From Tilletia caries (Eukaryota > Basidiomycota > Exobasidiomycetes > Tilletiales > Tilletiaceae): 64,000 nucleotides of DNA. Every line of letters begins with the position of its first letter. The first letter of the stretch is position 1. A program made the position numbers and the translations under genes. Location: positions 930,001-994,000 of the forward strand of contig JALUTQ010000033.1 of NCBI GenBank assembly GCA_032718865.1, read 5' to 3'. A model generated the notes under the pieces. It saw only the letters and a list, made by a program, of their open reading frames with translations, was not told the DNA's origin and searched no databases. Shown one piece after another: positions 1 through 11,354 of the stretch.

Positions 1-168
1 AGTACGCGCGCGAGTGCGCGGACGGGTACGGCGCGGCAGCGAGACCTCGAGCGTGCGCAACTGGATGCGCTGCGCGACGTTCTGGGCGATGAGGAGCTGG
101 CGCGCGAAGAGGATGAGCTGGCAGCGGCAGCGGCGGTGGACACCAGTAGTGATAGTGACGGAGAGTAA
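1..168 (+). CDS. 3' end of an unidentified protein (partial)
   Basis: Reading frame 1 is open from the window edge to a TAA at 166-168 and gives 55 residues. The tail is strongly charged and acidic (LRDVLGDEELAREEDEL, then an alanine run, then DTSSDSDGE), as in the disordered C-termini of many nuclear proteins. An overlapping frame also stays open here but encodes an arginine/tryptophan-rich string and is less plausible. No domain is visible, so no function is proposed. The gene converges on the phosphate carrier gene, whose stop codon is at 526-528. Confidence 0.5.
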   Translation, partial: STRASARTGTARQRDLERAQLDALRDVLGDEELAREEDELAAAAAVDTSSDSDGE

Positions 169-525
169 TCGTGAGCGCTCGAAAATGTTTCGAGCACGCC
201 CACGGCTGTATAACATCTTGTAACGTACCCAGAATCTCAGCATGTTCGCATTCGGACGCAAAACGGGCCGCGCGAGGGGAAGAAGAAGCAGAAGAGACAG
301 GTTGAATACGAAGAGAATGACAGGAATATACAGACAGTGCCCATGATACATGAAGCGTGAAGTATCTCGTGAAGGGGGGGGCCGGAACGAACGGAAACTG
401 GAGCAGTATACGTGTGAGAAATCTATGTTCGATAAGTTCGTGAGGTCCAGGGTAAGGAGAGCGAAGTCTTTTTTTGAAGGGTCCTGTAGAGAGAAAAGGG
501 GAAATATTGCACCACCTCCTCGTCT
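169..525. other. Convergent intergenic region
   Basis: This 357-bp stretch lies between two convergent stop codons and probably holds both 3' UTRs. I see no gene, repeat or RNA in it. Confidence 0.6.
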
Positions 526-2238
526 TCACTTGGAAGAGGCCGAGGCCGAGTCGCGCTTGGCGATGGTGATTCCCGCAGGTGCGCCCAGGGCCGTCTTGAT
601 CTGCGCGTATCTGTTGGAAAGGAAGATGCCAGAACGAAAGGGAACTCAAGGTCATGAGCGTCCAACCGCGCGCGCAAGAGAAGAACAAGGAAGAGGAAGA
701 AGAAACTCACAGGAGGAATTGACCACTGACCAGGCCGGCGGTCATGAGGATCCTCGGGCCCAGCCCTGCCCAGATCCGGACAGGCCCTGTCTCCTGCGCA
801 AGCTTGACCAGTCGAGAGACAGTCCCGCCTGATCCTCCACCGCCCTATCCAACCCAGGCGCGCGTAGGATATAAAAGGGATTCAGTCTTGTGTCCACCGT
901 GTCCATACCCCTCCCGCACGTTTTTCCGCCCGATTTTTTACTCACCTGATTGATCTTGCTGAGCAGGGTATCGGCAGGGTGGGAGAGCACGGCGGCGACG
1001 GCTCCTGCGACGAGACCGCACCCGAGCTGGATGCCGATTTCGTTCGCTTTGGAGCTTTGCTCGAGGGCTTTCTTGTCGGCGAGGGACTTTTCTACGAGCT
1101 CGTGCTGTGGAAGGAGTTGTTGGATGAGCTTTTCTGTGCGAAGTGATCAGGAAGGAAGGGAAGGAAAAGGACGTAGATAGACTCACCATGAACTCGTTGG
1201 TAGTGCTTGATGGCAGGAATTGGAGAGTTTAGATGTCAGTACTGGAAGTCAAGCGCGTCAAGCTTTCTGGTACGTCTAGGACGACTGGAGCGCTCACAAT
1301 TGACCGATGGCCTGGACGGGGATCAGGAGAGGGAAGACTAATTGAGCTTTCCAAGATGTGTCAAATGGAGACAGAAAGCTGAGAAAGACTTACGTATGGG
1401 ACCTGCTTGCAGAGAATGGGAATGATACCTATTTTCACAAACCCCAATCTCTCAGCCACAGTAAAAGACGCGAGAGCATAAGAAAAAAGAGCTACTCACC
1501 AGCATAAAGGCCTGCAAAGCCTTCCTTCGCAGTCATCTTGGTCAAAGCGCCGAACAAGTTGGTCGCATACCCGCGCTCGGAAACCATCCGAATCCGGGCG
1601 GCTTCGAGGGGAGTCAGGGCCATGGTAGCGAAGACTTCTGCGATGGATGCGCCGGTTAGGTAGATTGCTGTGCGGTAGGTCTCTGCTGTCTCTGGGGAGC
1701 CTGCGGCTATGACGAGCTGGCGTTTCCAGACTGCGCGCGTGCGGGTAGAGAATTTTGGTCAGAACAGAGACGCAGATGTTAAGGAGCGTCCGACTTACAT
1801 TCGTAACCGGCGAACCTGAAGGACAAGATCAGATCAAAAGCGTTTAGGTCTTTCCTTTAGACAGTGTTTGAAAATGAAAGGGACTCACTTGAGACCACCC
1901 TGGACGAGGTATCCAACAGCGGTGGCTCCGAAGCCGGTGAGAAGGCCGCCCGCTCCTTCACTTGCGACGATGTTCTTGGCCATGGTGAGCATGCCGACGC
2001 GTTTCCCCTGGGGCTCGAGCTGGATGCGGGTCTTGACGACATCGACGGGGGTCATGGCGCCGTGGGTGATAGTCGCGCACAGCCCACCTGCGGCGAGGAA
2101 CTTGGAGTAGTCGGTCAAGGTGAAGGTAGGCACTGCATTTTGGGCCGAGCTTGAGCTTGAGCTTGAGCTTGAAGCTGCGCCTGAGCGGGAGAGAGAGGAG
2201 GCCGAAGCGGGTGTGTTTGCTGTCGTGTGGGTTGCCAT
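526..2238 (-). CDS. MIR1: Mitochondrial phosphate carrier
   Basis: Inner-membrane SLC25 carrier importing inorganic phosphate for ATP synthesis. Nine exons join in frame: 2238-1889, 1815-1799, 1730-1500, 1428-1394, 1311-1298, 1205-1187, 1128-946, 844-711 and 610-526, giving 355 residues. All three carrier signatures are present: TPVDVVKTRIQLEP, TPLEAARIRM and SHPADTLLSKIN. The segments YSKFLAAGG, GAGGLLTGFGATAVGY, PILCKQVPYAIGQF and PVRIWAGLGPRILM match the phosphate-carrier subfamily (known family). The N-terminus is serine-rich, partly encoded by a GCTTGA-type hexamer repeat near 2150-2170. The start at 2238 is the in-frame ATG just before the variable leader. The acceptor of the 1128-946 exon is the one that keeps frame; a nearer CAG four bases upstream would break it. 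Exons of 17, 14 and 19 nt are unusually small. It is divergent from the secreted-protein gene at 3033. Confidence 0.93.
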
Positions 2239-3032
2239 GGCTACGAGGAAGAGCTGTGAGTGACTTCTATCAGACAGTGAATGCAGAAGCTCAAGGACGC
2301 AAGTGGGAAGATCGCCAGGCATGCCGGCCTCAGTGCAGCAGCAGTCGGCAGTCGGCCACCCAGCCAGCCCCGAGAGCAGAGCGAGAGTCATGTGATCCAT
2401 GCATGACCACCACATACAGCCTACAGGCGACAATTGTTCCCAGCATGTCCGATCCGATGTCGCCGAGGTCGAGCTGGACGACAGCAATGGTCCACGGTGA
2501 GGTCATTCAATATCGGATCGGGCCAGGCACGCCAGGCACGCCAGGCACGCCAGGCACGCCAGGCACATCCACTTTTGGATTGAAAAGACACTAGACACTT
2601 TTGCTCCACAAACTTTTGTCTCTCCCGGACCTCGGATAAATGGGATTAAGCTCAGGTGATCGTCCGAGCGGTTTCACTTCATAAGCGAGAGTAAACAAAT
2701 CCCATGCTCGCCCTTGACCGCTTGACCTGCTTCGTCGCGTCCCACGTTCAAACGTCGTCTGTTCCCCATCGATCTCTCTCTCCTGCAAGACACTCGCACT
2801 CGTCACTCCTTCAATCCACAAACAGCACAGCTGTCTCGCTCAGGCCGCCGCTCCATATCCATTCACAGTCGTTCCTTTGGCTCATCAGTCATAATCGACC
2901 TCCAGACCAAGCCAGTCTGGCCAGCGACTCTCCTTGCCCATACCACACTCTTTCCTTCTGCCTCCCTCAGCTTCTGAAAAGCAACCACCATCAACAAGGA
3001 AACCAGCATCAGCACAAACAGCAGCAACAACA
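2239..3032. promoter_or_regulatory. Divergent promoter region between MIR1 and a secreted-protein gene
   Basis: About 790 bp separate two divergent start codons. The right half (about 2700-3032) is CT-rich, then CA-rich, ending in a CAGCAACAACA context before the ATG, like a fungal 5' leader. A 9-bp tandem repeat lies in the middle and is listed separately. No clear TATA box was found. Confidence 0.45.
2523..2567. repeat. Tandem 9-bp repeat (CCAGGCACG, five units)
   Basis: Five consecutive near-perfect copies of CCAGGCACG lie in the MIR1/secreted-protein intergenic region. They are seen directly in the sequence. They could be a protein-binding array or a simple expansion. Confidence 0.85.
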
Positions 3033-3662
3033 ATGACATCGACGCTCAGATCCGCATCCATACTCGGTCTGCTTCTCGCTGCAGCATCAACAGCCGTCGC
3101 AGCACCCCTGCCCGCCTCCCTTCTCCAACCACGTCAAGGCGCACTCGCAGGAGTCAACGACGCCCTCTCCAACGCCGGCTCAAGCGCAATCGGGAAAGCA
3201 AAGCACCACACCAAAGGCGTCAACACCGTCCAGCTCTCGGTCTCGACCTATTCGACTTCTTCGTCTCAACCGACCTTCTTTTTCTTCCTTGGGTTGCCCG
3301 ACAACACCTTTGTATCAACATCTTCCCGAACTCCTCGACATCCCGCTGGCCGGTCTGCTACTCTGATTCCCAACATCATCAAGTTAAAAGACCGCCGCCA
3401 CGGCTCCTTCCGTATCCTTATTGCCTCACCGCACTCGGAAACTCCTCTCTTTTTTGTAGCCGAGAAACTCAACACCCTCGTACCCCTGGCTCGGCGGCTT
3501 CGTCGTCGGTCAAACTGTGCTACCTCTTCCGCTCTTTTTCCTGCGTCTTCAAGGCATTTTTTCTTCTCTTCGTGTATTACTAGTACCCATTCCCCTCCCC
3601 CGGAGGGTTCAAAATTTGGCGTGGAATTCATCCGCTCCTCTTCTTCCCCCCTCTCGCTCTGA
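3033..3662 (+). CDS. Small secreted protein with signal peptide (3' part uncertain)
   Basis: The ATG at 3033 follows a typical leader. It opens with a clear signal peptide (TSTLRSASILGLLLAAASTAVA) and a probable dibasic-type/Arg processing site (LLQPR then QGALAG). The next 35 residues are small and polar (NDALSNAGSSAIGKAKHHTK). The frame stays open to 3662 (209 residues), but after about residue 65 the composition turns phenylalanine/serine/proline-rich and resembles intron or UTR sequence. The true 3' end or an intron in 3230-3660 is therefore unresolved. No family is recognised. Inference: a lineage-specific extracellular or cell-wall protein. Confidence 0.5.
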   Translation: MTSTLRSASILGLLLAAASTAVAAPLPASLLQPRQGALAGVNDALSNAGSSAIGKAKHHTKGVNTVQLSVSTYSTSSSQPTFFFFLGLPDNTFVSTSSRTPRHPAGRSATLIPNIIKLKDRRHGSFRILIASPHSETPLFFVAEKLNTLVPLARRLRRRSNCATSSALFPASSRHFFFSSCITSTHSPPPEGSKFGVEFIRSSSSPLSL

Positions 3663-4095
3663 CTTCTTCTTGGTGCTGTGCTTCATGCTTCTCCCAATTG
3701 GGCCCCGAGATGTATGTACAACATTAGGATAGAGGAGCTGCAGCAGTTCCTTCGCAGAAAGTAGGCGTGTGACTGTAGCGCTGAGGAAGGCATGAAGATC
3801 TCGACCTCGTCGTTCAAGCCTCTGATCGAAGTCCGAAGCGAAGGACAACTCGCTACAGTAGATCTTCAAGCTCGACTTCAGCGCTGATAGGAACGAGCAA
3901 TCCATGCTATGCTTGGGGCTTAACTACGTGCACCAACGAGAACACAAATATTCGTCCGGACAAAAACGATCCAATGTAACACAGCGGCTCCAAACTTCCG
4001 AAGTCAAAGAGAGGAAGGCAGAAAGGGAGGACCGTTCACGTCGAGCCGTCCGTCCAGGGATGTCTTCGTTTGGCCTCGTCGAATAATGGGGAGCT
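3663..4095. other. Convergent intergenic region
   Basis: About 430 bp lie between the secreted-protein frame and the stop codon of the sterol isomerase gene. Short open frames exist on both strands but none has supporting features. I see nothing else in it. Confidence 0.5.
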
Positions 4096-5196
4096 TCACT
4101 TCGACTTTTTCGTCTTCTTGGCAACAGCGCCACTCGTGCTGGCTGCCGTCGACTTGACCGCACGCGCTATGAAGCGGTACGAGTCGACCATCAGGTAGGC
4201 TGGGATCACGACCTGTTTTGTTTGAAGATGATCAGAGAGTGGGGGTGATCAGCTTTGGGGTCAAGTTTTGAAAGTCAGAGAAAGCAGTCGAAGTGTGGTG
4301 CAGACGTACCCAGATCATGTTCATGAACCAGAGGTAGACCTTCGGACGCAGATATGCGACGCACAGTCAGTGAAGGGTACGAATACAAGACGCGTTCGTG
4401 TAGCTGCTCACGTAAAGAAGAACCCAGTTCGAGCCGTTCAATCCCTTGTTACCCGTCAGCCATTCTGGAGGAGCACATAGATGAAATGTCAGACCGGCTG
4501 TACCGTAACAGGAAATTTCGAGAGGGATGGTTCAAACTCACCAGGGCAGAAGGTCATAAAGCCACCATAGAGCTCAGCCGTGCTAAGCACGACCACCCAA
4601 TAGTGGTACCGCGCATCCTCCTTCGCGAGCAGATAAGCGCAGTACAGCGCCAGGGGACCGCCACCGAGCACGGTCAGGATCTCCAGAGACACCACGGTGG
4701 GCTCAGCGATTCCCCAGCGGAGATCCGCTCGGGAGTAGTCTTGCCACATGTAGGCGAAGAAGGAGGACGAGGCGCCGACGGTCCGGCCGAAGGTGGAGAG
4801 GTAAAGGAAGGATCCTTCCACTGGAAATAGAAGAGGTACAAATCGCAAAAAGGTAAGTCTGTCCGAACCTTGACCTCGCACGCAATAGGAAGCGGCGAGA
4901 TGGAAAGAGGAAAGAAAAACCGATGCGTAACATAAGAACAACTCACAAATCAAATGACACAACCCATCAAAAGCCAACCAGCAGAAGATGAACCGCCACT
5001 TGGTGGACCGGTTCAAATGAGGCGGCAAAAGAGCCAACTTGAGCAGGTACGCGCCCAGGACGAGGGTGCCCACGAAGCCGAGGGAGACGAGAGTCCGGGT
5101 GTTGAGCAGGGCGGGTGCGTTGGGGTGCGTGAAGATTGGTGGGGGGGTTGGAGGGACGACGGGGGCCTTGGAGCCGAACATGCTGAAAAACGACAT
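4096..5196 (-). CDS. EBP-family (EXPERA) sterol delta8-delta7 isomerase-like protein
   Basis: Five exons (5196-4947, 4820-4542, 4464-4412, 4339-4310, 4212-4096) join to 242 residues. Emopamil-binding-protein hallmarks appear in order: CWLAFDGLCHLILEG with the conserved His and Glu of TM2, then WQDYSRADLRW, then TVVSLEILTVLGGGPL with the catalytic-type Glu of TM3, then AELYGGFMTF, then GSNWVLLYVYLWFMNMIWVVIPAYL with the Asn and Trp of TM4. The tail ends in KKTKKSK, an ER-retrieval-like lysine motif. Known family role: isomerising the sterol B-ring double bond in the ER membrane. Most fungi use the unrelated ERG2 for this step, so the physiological role here is inferred. The gene is divergent from NAS2, with about 350 bp between them. 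Confidence 0.85.
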
Positions 5197-5544
5197 GGTT
5201 AGGGATGGCAGGAAAAAGGATCGTATCCTTGAGATTTTGTGCGAGCTTGGATGGCTGCGATTGGATGGTGATGGCAGAAGAAATGGAATGACTTACTGGA
5301 AGCTGGAAGCCTGGAAGCCTGGAAGCAGGCGAAAGAAACGGCGCTGAAACAAGATCGACAGAACGCTTCGGATAAATATCGCAACGCACGGGCCACCTAG
5401 CGGACGTCCACCTTCTGCGAACCTCGACTCTTTTCACGCACTGAGCTTGCAGTCCCAGTATACTCGTACCAACACGATTCGAGCAGTTTGCGTTTACTAC
5501 CTCGTCCTTCCAGGTCAGCCATTCTACACACCGCCTTCCATACC
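5197..5544. promoter_or_regulatory. Divergent promoter between EBP-like gene and NAS2
   Basis: About 350 bp lie between two divergent ATGs. The segment near 5300-5325 contains a short GGAAGCCTGGAAGC-type repetition. No TATA box or other defined site is evident. Confidence 0.4.
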
Positions 5545-6355
5545 ATGTCTCGCCAAGCCGCTCTTCAGCTCGACACTAGACGGAGGGAGATCGACGAAGA
5601 GCTTGTGAGTGAATTCTTGTCCGCGTCCTCGTCGCTGCGCATTCTGAATGGAGAGGGGCTGACTCGACCAATCGTTCCCTCATTCTCGCCACTCTTCCTG
5701 ACCGATAGGAAGCTTTGATGGACGTTCTACGCTCTGTACGTTGTCTAATCTGTGCCTTTTGGTCACGCACGTCTCCTCTTATACACTTCTTCTTGATCTT
5801 TTCCCGCAGCACAATTCCACCCTAACCTCACCCCTGGTCGACGACGAAGGCTTCCCACGAGCCGACCTCGATGTCCACGCCATCCGAATCGCACGCAACC
5901 GAATTGCCATGCTCAGGAACGACCGAGTCGACATCACCAATCAAATGGCAGAAGCGATGCGTCTGGCCTTCCTCGAGCCGCCTGGTGGAGGAGCCTCGTC
6001 GACGATGCCGAACGGATTCAGTAGCTCCGTGGACGACTCCGCATCGTCAGTCTCCTCGTCCTCAGCGGTACACAACACGCTCAAACCGTTCGCCCAGATC
6101 AACTCGGTCACACCCGACAGCCCAGCCGACCAAGCGGGTCTGCGCCAAGGCGACGTCCTTCTCTCCTTCGCCGGTCTCAGCGCCCAAGATCCGGAGGATG
6201 CTCCTTCCTTGTCTGCCTTGCCGCCCCTGGTGGTCGAATCTCGGCAGATCGAGATCATCGTCAAAAGAGGATCGGAAATTCTCACATTGCAGCTCACTCC
6301 CCGACCAGGCGCAGGTCATCGAGGCCTGCTCGGCTGCCATCTACTCCCGCTGTGA
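5545..6355 (+). CDS. NAS2: 26S proteasome assembly chaperone NAS2/PSMD9
   Basis: Three exons (5545-5604, 5709-5735, 5810-6355) give 210 residues. The N-terminal helical region reads MSRQAALQLDTRRREIDEEL then EALMDVLRSHNSTLTSPLVD, followed by the family-diagnostic segment EGFPRADLDVHAIRIARNRI and LRNDRVDITNQM. The C-terminal half is a PDZ domain: PFAQINSVTPDSPADQAGL, RQGDVLLSF, then IEIIVKRGSEILTLQLTP. Known role of the family: a base-assembly chaperone that binds the C-terminus of ATPase Rpt5 during 19S assembly. A serine-rich linker (about residues 100-120) separates the two parts. The length is close to the yeast and human proteins. The second exon is only 27 nt. Confidence 0.93.
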
Positions 6356-6787
6356 AATGACAATCGATTTGGCTTAAACTCGTCCGGACTTTTTTGCTCA
6401 GTTCCGGTTACCTGACACGAGACGGTGCTCTCCTGCCTGCAGTCGCATACGCGCCGCCGCCATCGTGCTGGGAGGACAGCTCCTCTCGACGTGGGATGCG
6501 GGTGCAACTGTGCGGCTGTCTAAGACAGCTAAGAGTAGGAGGGTAAAGTCGATGCATGTGAGTAATCATGCTACGACGCTTCGCCTACATTAGGCTTACT
6601 CATTTGAACGAACGAGTTCGCAGGACCACACCCTCGGAAACCAGTTCTGTGAGATCCATACTCTAGGACTGCTATCACCTTGTTGAGTGCCTATGAGCTG
6701 TCGTTATGTAAGCAGTAGGCTTCAGGACAACGCAAAACGTAGAATTATACAAATTATCATCAGGGGCAATCGACAGTGATGGACAAA
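6356..6787. other. Convergent intergenic region containing repeat R1 copy 1
   Basis: The interval lies between the NAS2 and YCG1 stop codons. Most of it (about 6413-6708) is a dispersed repeat, listed separately. The rest shows nothing recognisable. Confidence 0.6.
6413..6708 (-). repeat. Dispersed repeat R1, copy 1 (about 300 bp)
   Basis: Read on the minus strand, this block aligns along its whole length with 34306-34598 on the plus strand. Shared landmarks in order include ACGACxGCTCATAGGCA, AGAGTATGGATCT, a CGTCGTAGCATxATTAC segment, GACTTTACCCTCCT, CGTCGAGAGGAGCTGTC and GAGAGCACCGTCTCGTG. I judge identity as roughly 75-80 percent. Neither end shows a convincing terminal inverted repeat or target duplication, so the class is unknown. 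Confidence 0.75.
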
Positions 6788-9700
6788 TCATGCAGTCGGC
6801 AGCCAGCCAGAGAAAAGATCAGGCTGCAGCTCGTACGGGTCCTCCGCTTCTTCAACAGCTTTGGCAGCATCAGGGTAGGCCTTGGCGAGAGTCTGCTCGA
6901 AGCGCTTGAAGGCATTCCGAGACGCGACATCCTCGAAGTTGTTCATCTGGCGCAGGAGTGACGTTTGGAAGCGCTGATCAGCGGTTGCCCCTTAAGAGAA
7001 CGTTTTGCTCTGATCAGGACGTAACTCACCTCTCTGAGCTTCGTACACAAAAGCATCAAGCTGATACTCTTGTCTTCGCTCAAATTCTCCGGAAGGAACA
7101 TCTTCCCCAGCACCTGCGCCATGACTTTCCGCTCTTCCTCTGCGATGGGAGATGAGGAAGTGGTTGAGCGCATGGACACGAATCACAAACTAACCGACCT
7201 GACAATAGACTCACTCTCGTGATTCTTGAACAGCGCCTTGATGATATCAATCGCAATGTCCACTTGGACGTCCCAGTCACGCTTGCCGGGATACCTGCAA
7301 CAACTCGCAATAAGTCAGCAAGACCGTCCCAATGACCCGAGCAAGCAGTTTCAACATTTAGTCATCACTCACATGGCCTTCTCCGGATCGGTCCAATCAG
7401 CCAGCTGCATCGCCACCTGCAAGGGCGTCACCATGACCTGATCATCGTCCTTCTCCGCGTATATCTCCGTAAGAATTCTGAGCACCGGCATGAAGATCTT
7501 GGCCATCTCCCGCTGATTGGTGAGCTCCGAGAGCGCATACAGCGGGATGAAATAGCTCAGACATTGCCGCAGTTGCTGGTTCTCCACCGTCTCGGGACTC
7601 ATGTAGACGAGCACCAGACTGCGGATGGCCTGTTCCGAGGAGTCGATCATGCCGGAGAGCATCAGCTTGGCCATGCCCTCCGCTGCTATGGCTTGGATCG
7701 AAAGCTCGTCGTCCTCCAGCAGGCTGAGCAAGAAATTCGTCATCTCGTTGGCCGCATCAGTTGTTCGCTGCGCAGTCGTCAAGCCATCGGGTCCAACACC
7801 ATCCGGGTCCGAGCCGTCGACCCACTCCCAGTCCTGTCCTTCGACACCCGCAGCAACTTCATCATCGTCATCGTCGAGATAGTACTGGCCATCCTCGTCC
7901 GCACCGCCAGAGAGAACTGCTGCCGCGCCCGCATGCGTGATCTTCCTTCTTCTGCGACCTTTGGCGGCCGCAGCAGCCCCGCCGCAAATGTATCGCAGCC
8001 CGTGAACAAGTAGCAGATCGAAAACGATTTGGGCAGCCCGGACTCGTATGTTGCGAGATCCTTCGTCCAACTCCATGGGATCGCCGTCCTCGTCCATCTT
8101 GGGCTGAACTTGAGAAACAAAGAGCCCGAAGACGTCTATGGCCAGATTCTTGTCGAGCAGAGCGCATAGCGACAGGCAGACAAGCCCTTCTTCTCGAACC
8201 AATGCGTCCTTGGACTTGACGGCAGGAGCGATCAGCTGTGGAATCAGACCGTGCAGAGCAGTGTTCTCGTGGAGAGTCTGCCGAGGAAACGAATATCAGT
8301 GTCTGAAGCTAGCAAGTATCGAGAGCAAGGTGTGGAAAGGTGTGCAGACTTACTCCGATGACTCGCTCCAGCATCGAACGGACTATCAGCAGTCGTCGAG
8401 CGTCCATAGTAGCGCGGCGCGCTTGTTCCTCCGCCGAACTTTTTTCCCGCTGGAGGCGTTCGAGTTCGACTCGCCTTGCCCGGGCCTGTAATATGAGACA
8501 AGAGAATGGTGTCAACTTTGCACAATACGGGAGATGCGCAACAGGTTTTGACGCACCTTCTTTGGGCTCCACTCCTCCCCATCTTCGTCCTCTTCCACAC
8601 CATCATCGTCATCCTCGGCGTCATCCTGCACTATCTCGACAATGATCCGCATAAAATCGCGCTCGCCGCCGCTAAGCTTGCGTAGCACATCCATCGCGCG
8701 CGGGACGATGCCGGCCGGAAGAAGAGGATGCGATATCATGTCTCGAAGCAGGTTGAACATCTTGCGCCGCCCGGTCTCGTCTGCGTAGTCGGCGTGGAGT
8801 GCGAGGGAGAGGAGTGAAAAGAGGATAGACGCTTGCGCCTCGAATGGGCTTAGAGCAGCGCTTCCGTCGATCGTTTCGATGGCTGGTGAGCCCAAACTAG
8901 CAAGATCCTCCGACAGGTCGTCCGAGTCTCCCCACTCGAGTTCTTGCACAAGTCTGCAGACAGCCCCAAAGACGGCCTGTATCCTGAAGGCGAGGGCAGT
9001 GACAAGAGGCAGGGCATCCTCGAGACGCTGGCTTAGTCCACCGTTTCCGGGGATGAGATTCGGCTGTTCCTTTTCGAAAAGGGCGCAGAAAGACGCAAAG
9101 TGCGAGGCAAGGAAAGCTGTGCGTGGCGACAGTATGGACCAGAAGTCGGCACCAGAGGCGTCCAGGTAGGGTGAGGTAGCGGCCACCAATTCTGGCTTGG
9201 CGAGATACAGGGACGTTAATGCGAGAGAAGCCGAGTGCGCAGGTACCGGGGTCGCGCTCGGGAGGGTGCTCGCTGCTAGGGAGTCCAAGTGAAGGGCAGG
9301 GAAGCGGGAAAGGAACTGGAAAGCAGAGAAAAGAGCGTCAATTGAGTCACGCACGCGCACAGCGCTCGGAAGAAGGACTTGACTCACCCGCCGGAGGTCA
9401 TTGCCGTCCACCTCGAACCATCGCGCGATGAGTTTCTTCGCCGCGCGTTGAACGGTGTCTTCACGATCTCCAAGTCCGGTTCGAACTATGGTTTCTGCCA
9501 AGTCAGGAAGAAGATTTGGTCCGATCGCCAGTGCTGCCTCAGGTTCTGTCGCAGATGCAGAGGCACGCGCAGTCGATTCGGCTTCTGCTATGAGGGCCAG
9601 CGAGCCGAGATAGACGCATCGCCGATTCGTCGCGTCGACGTCGTGAAGACGGGTCAGAATGATTGGAAGAGTTGTAGGGGTAGGATTGAGGTTGAACAAG

Positions 9701-10583
9701 GCGGCACGACGGGTCTCCCTATCGGTAGCGTTGAAAAGAGCGGGAGCGCGAAAGCGTGGAGTCAGCCGTTGTCCTCACAGCTGGTCTTAGCGGGGGGAAA
9801 TGCAACTCACGCGCTTGCGTCATGCTGCACGATGTCAAGCAGTATCTCTTGCACTTCTTGGGCCGTGCCACTGCCATCCATATCATCATCCTCCGCCTCC
9901 TCGGCTTCACTGCCAGCCATCTTTGATAGACCGACGATGGCCTGGGAGCGGATGCTGGGCTCCTTGTCGCGTATTCTGACGAGAAGAGCGTCTTGGATGG
10001 AAGTGTACAGATCGTCGTCGAGGGAGGATAGGCTCTCGATGAGGAGGACGATGGTCTGAATGCAGCGGAGGCGGACAAGTTTGGCGTGCGCAGTGAGACC
10101 TTTGAGGAGATGTCGGATGAGAACTGCGACGAAGCGGGTCGCGAAGCTATTTTCTCCGGCATCGCTATCTTCGCTCCCTTCGGACTCGCCCTGCTTCTTC
10201 TCTTGGAGGTGAGTCTGAGTATATGCGGCATAGGCGGCTGCGAACTTCAGGATGCGATCTGCATTCGCGACGCCAGATTTGGAATCGAGCACGGTGTCGA
10301 GGCACGCGCAGAAAGCAAAGCTGAATGCGCGTTCGCCTGCTGCATTACCGTTCGCCGTCGCTTTTGAATGAGTCATCGCCAGGGCTGCCAGGTGTTTCCG
10401 ATGAGAGGCGAGCGAGTGTTGGGCATCGGTGAAGTGAGAGGCGACGGCGGTGTTGAGGGTGCTGGCGTCGAACTCCTTTGCGGGTGCTGCGGCTCTGGAC
10501 GACGAGCTGGCGACACGAGCACTCCGACCGGTCGCGGCGGCGGCAGGTGCCTTGCGGCGTGAGGAGGACGCAGACGGGGCCAT
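6788..10583 (-). CDS. YCG1: Condensin complex subunit 3 (CAP-G/Ycg1/Cnd3)
   Basis: Eight exons (10583-9811, 9718-9388, 9315-8557, 8485-8354, 8277-7373, 7294-7215, 7139-7030, 6973-6788) join to 1,091 residues, close to the family length of about 1,000-1,050. The protein is an all-helical HEAT-repeat subunit, with FVAVLIRHLLKGLTAHAKLVR and IQDALLVRIRDKEPSIRSQA near residues 170-230 typical of Cnd3. Later landmarks are GLVCLSLCALLDKNLA and an acidic stretch (DEDGDPMELDEGSRNIRVRA) before the C-terminal HEAT block. Known role: the HEAT-kleisin module of condensin that clamps DNA during mitotic chromosome compaction. Acidic, serine-rich inserts near residues 245-260 and 390-400 look disordered. Every splice junction keeps frame, so the gene appears intact. 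Confidence 0.93.
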
Positions 10584-11354
10584 GCTTGACTTGCCAGGAC
10601 GATGGTCACGATGATGCAGCGCACTGACTTGTCGAGATGAGCGGACCAAGTGTTGATCTTTTCGATTTCCGTGTGTTGGTGTCGCGTCGCGAGGGAGAAG
10701 ATCACGTGGCTCGAGGCGCGTCTACGCGTCAGCGCGTCGCAATTTCTGTCAGCGTGTTTTTTGCGCGGCCTTGGTCAATCGATTTTCTGTCTGTCTGTCT
10801 GTCTGTCTGTCTGACAAGGTTCGAGCTTCCCCCCTTCCTCGTCATGCTTCATGCTCTTCTTCGTTACATCCATATGTGTATCCAGGCAACGGTTCACGCA
10901 TGACAAGCACACAAGAGCAGTAATAGAAGAGGCGAGGTGGATTATTAGTATAAGTGTATAAAGGGGCGAAGGCTTGAGCACAGGAAGGAGGTGGCATCGT
11001 CGCAGGTATTAGTCGAATTTTCGTGGAAGACGGGGAAAAAAAAGGAGCATGCAGGAAATCAGGTTCTTCGAAGGGACGAGGAGACGGAGGGGTGTCAGGG
11101 CTTTGAGGTCATGTCGTCAAAGACAGGACGCGCATCGGAGCTTCGGCTCAGACCGCCTGAAGTTGAGGATGACCAAAAACGTCAACCAAGACGGCGTGAC
11201 GGAGGAAGAGGTAGAGAAAGGCGACGCAGGTGAACCGTGTTTGTTGTGACGCTGTGACGAGAAGAGAGTTCGTTCAAAGAGGACGATTTGAATACAGTGC
11301 TGGAGATTGGCTGTGAAAGGGGCCGACGTGCTGGGAAATTCGGAACGTTGCGGA
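10584..11354. other. Intergenic region between YCG1 and the homeobox gene, with CTGT microsatellite
   Basis: About 770 bp hold the YCG1 promoter and the 3' UTR of the homeobox gene (both genes run leftwards). A (CTGT)n run of about seven units lies at 10786-10813. No other feature is visible. Confidence 0.6.
10786..10813. repeat. (CTGT)n microsatellite
   Basis: About seven consecutive CTGT/TCTG tetranucleotide units lie in the YCG1 upstream region. Confidence 0.85.
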
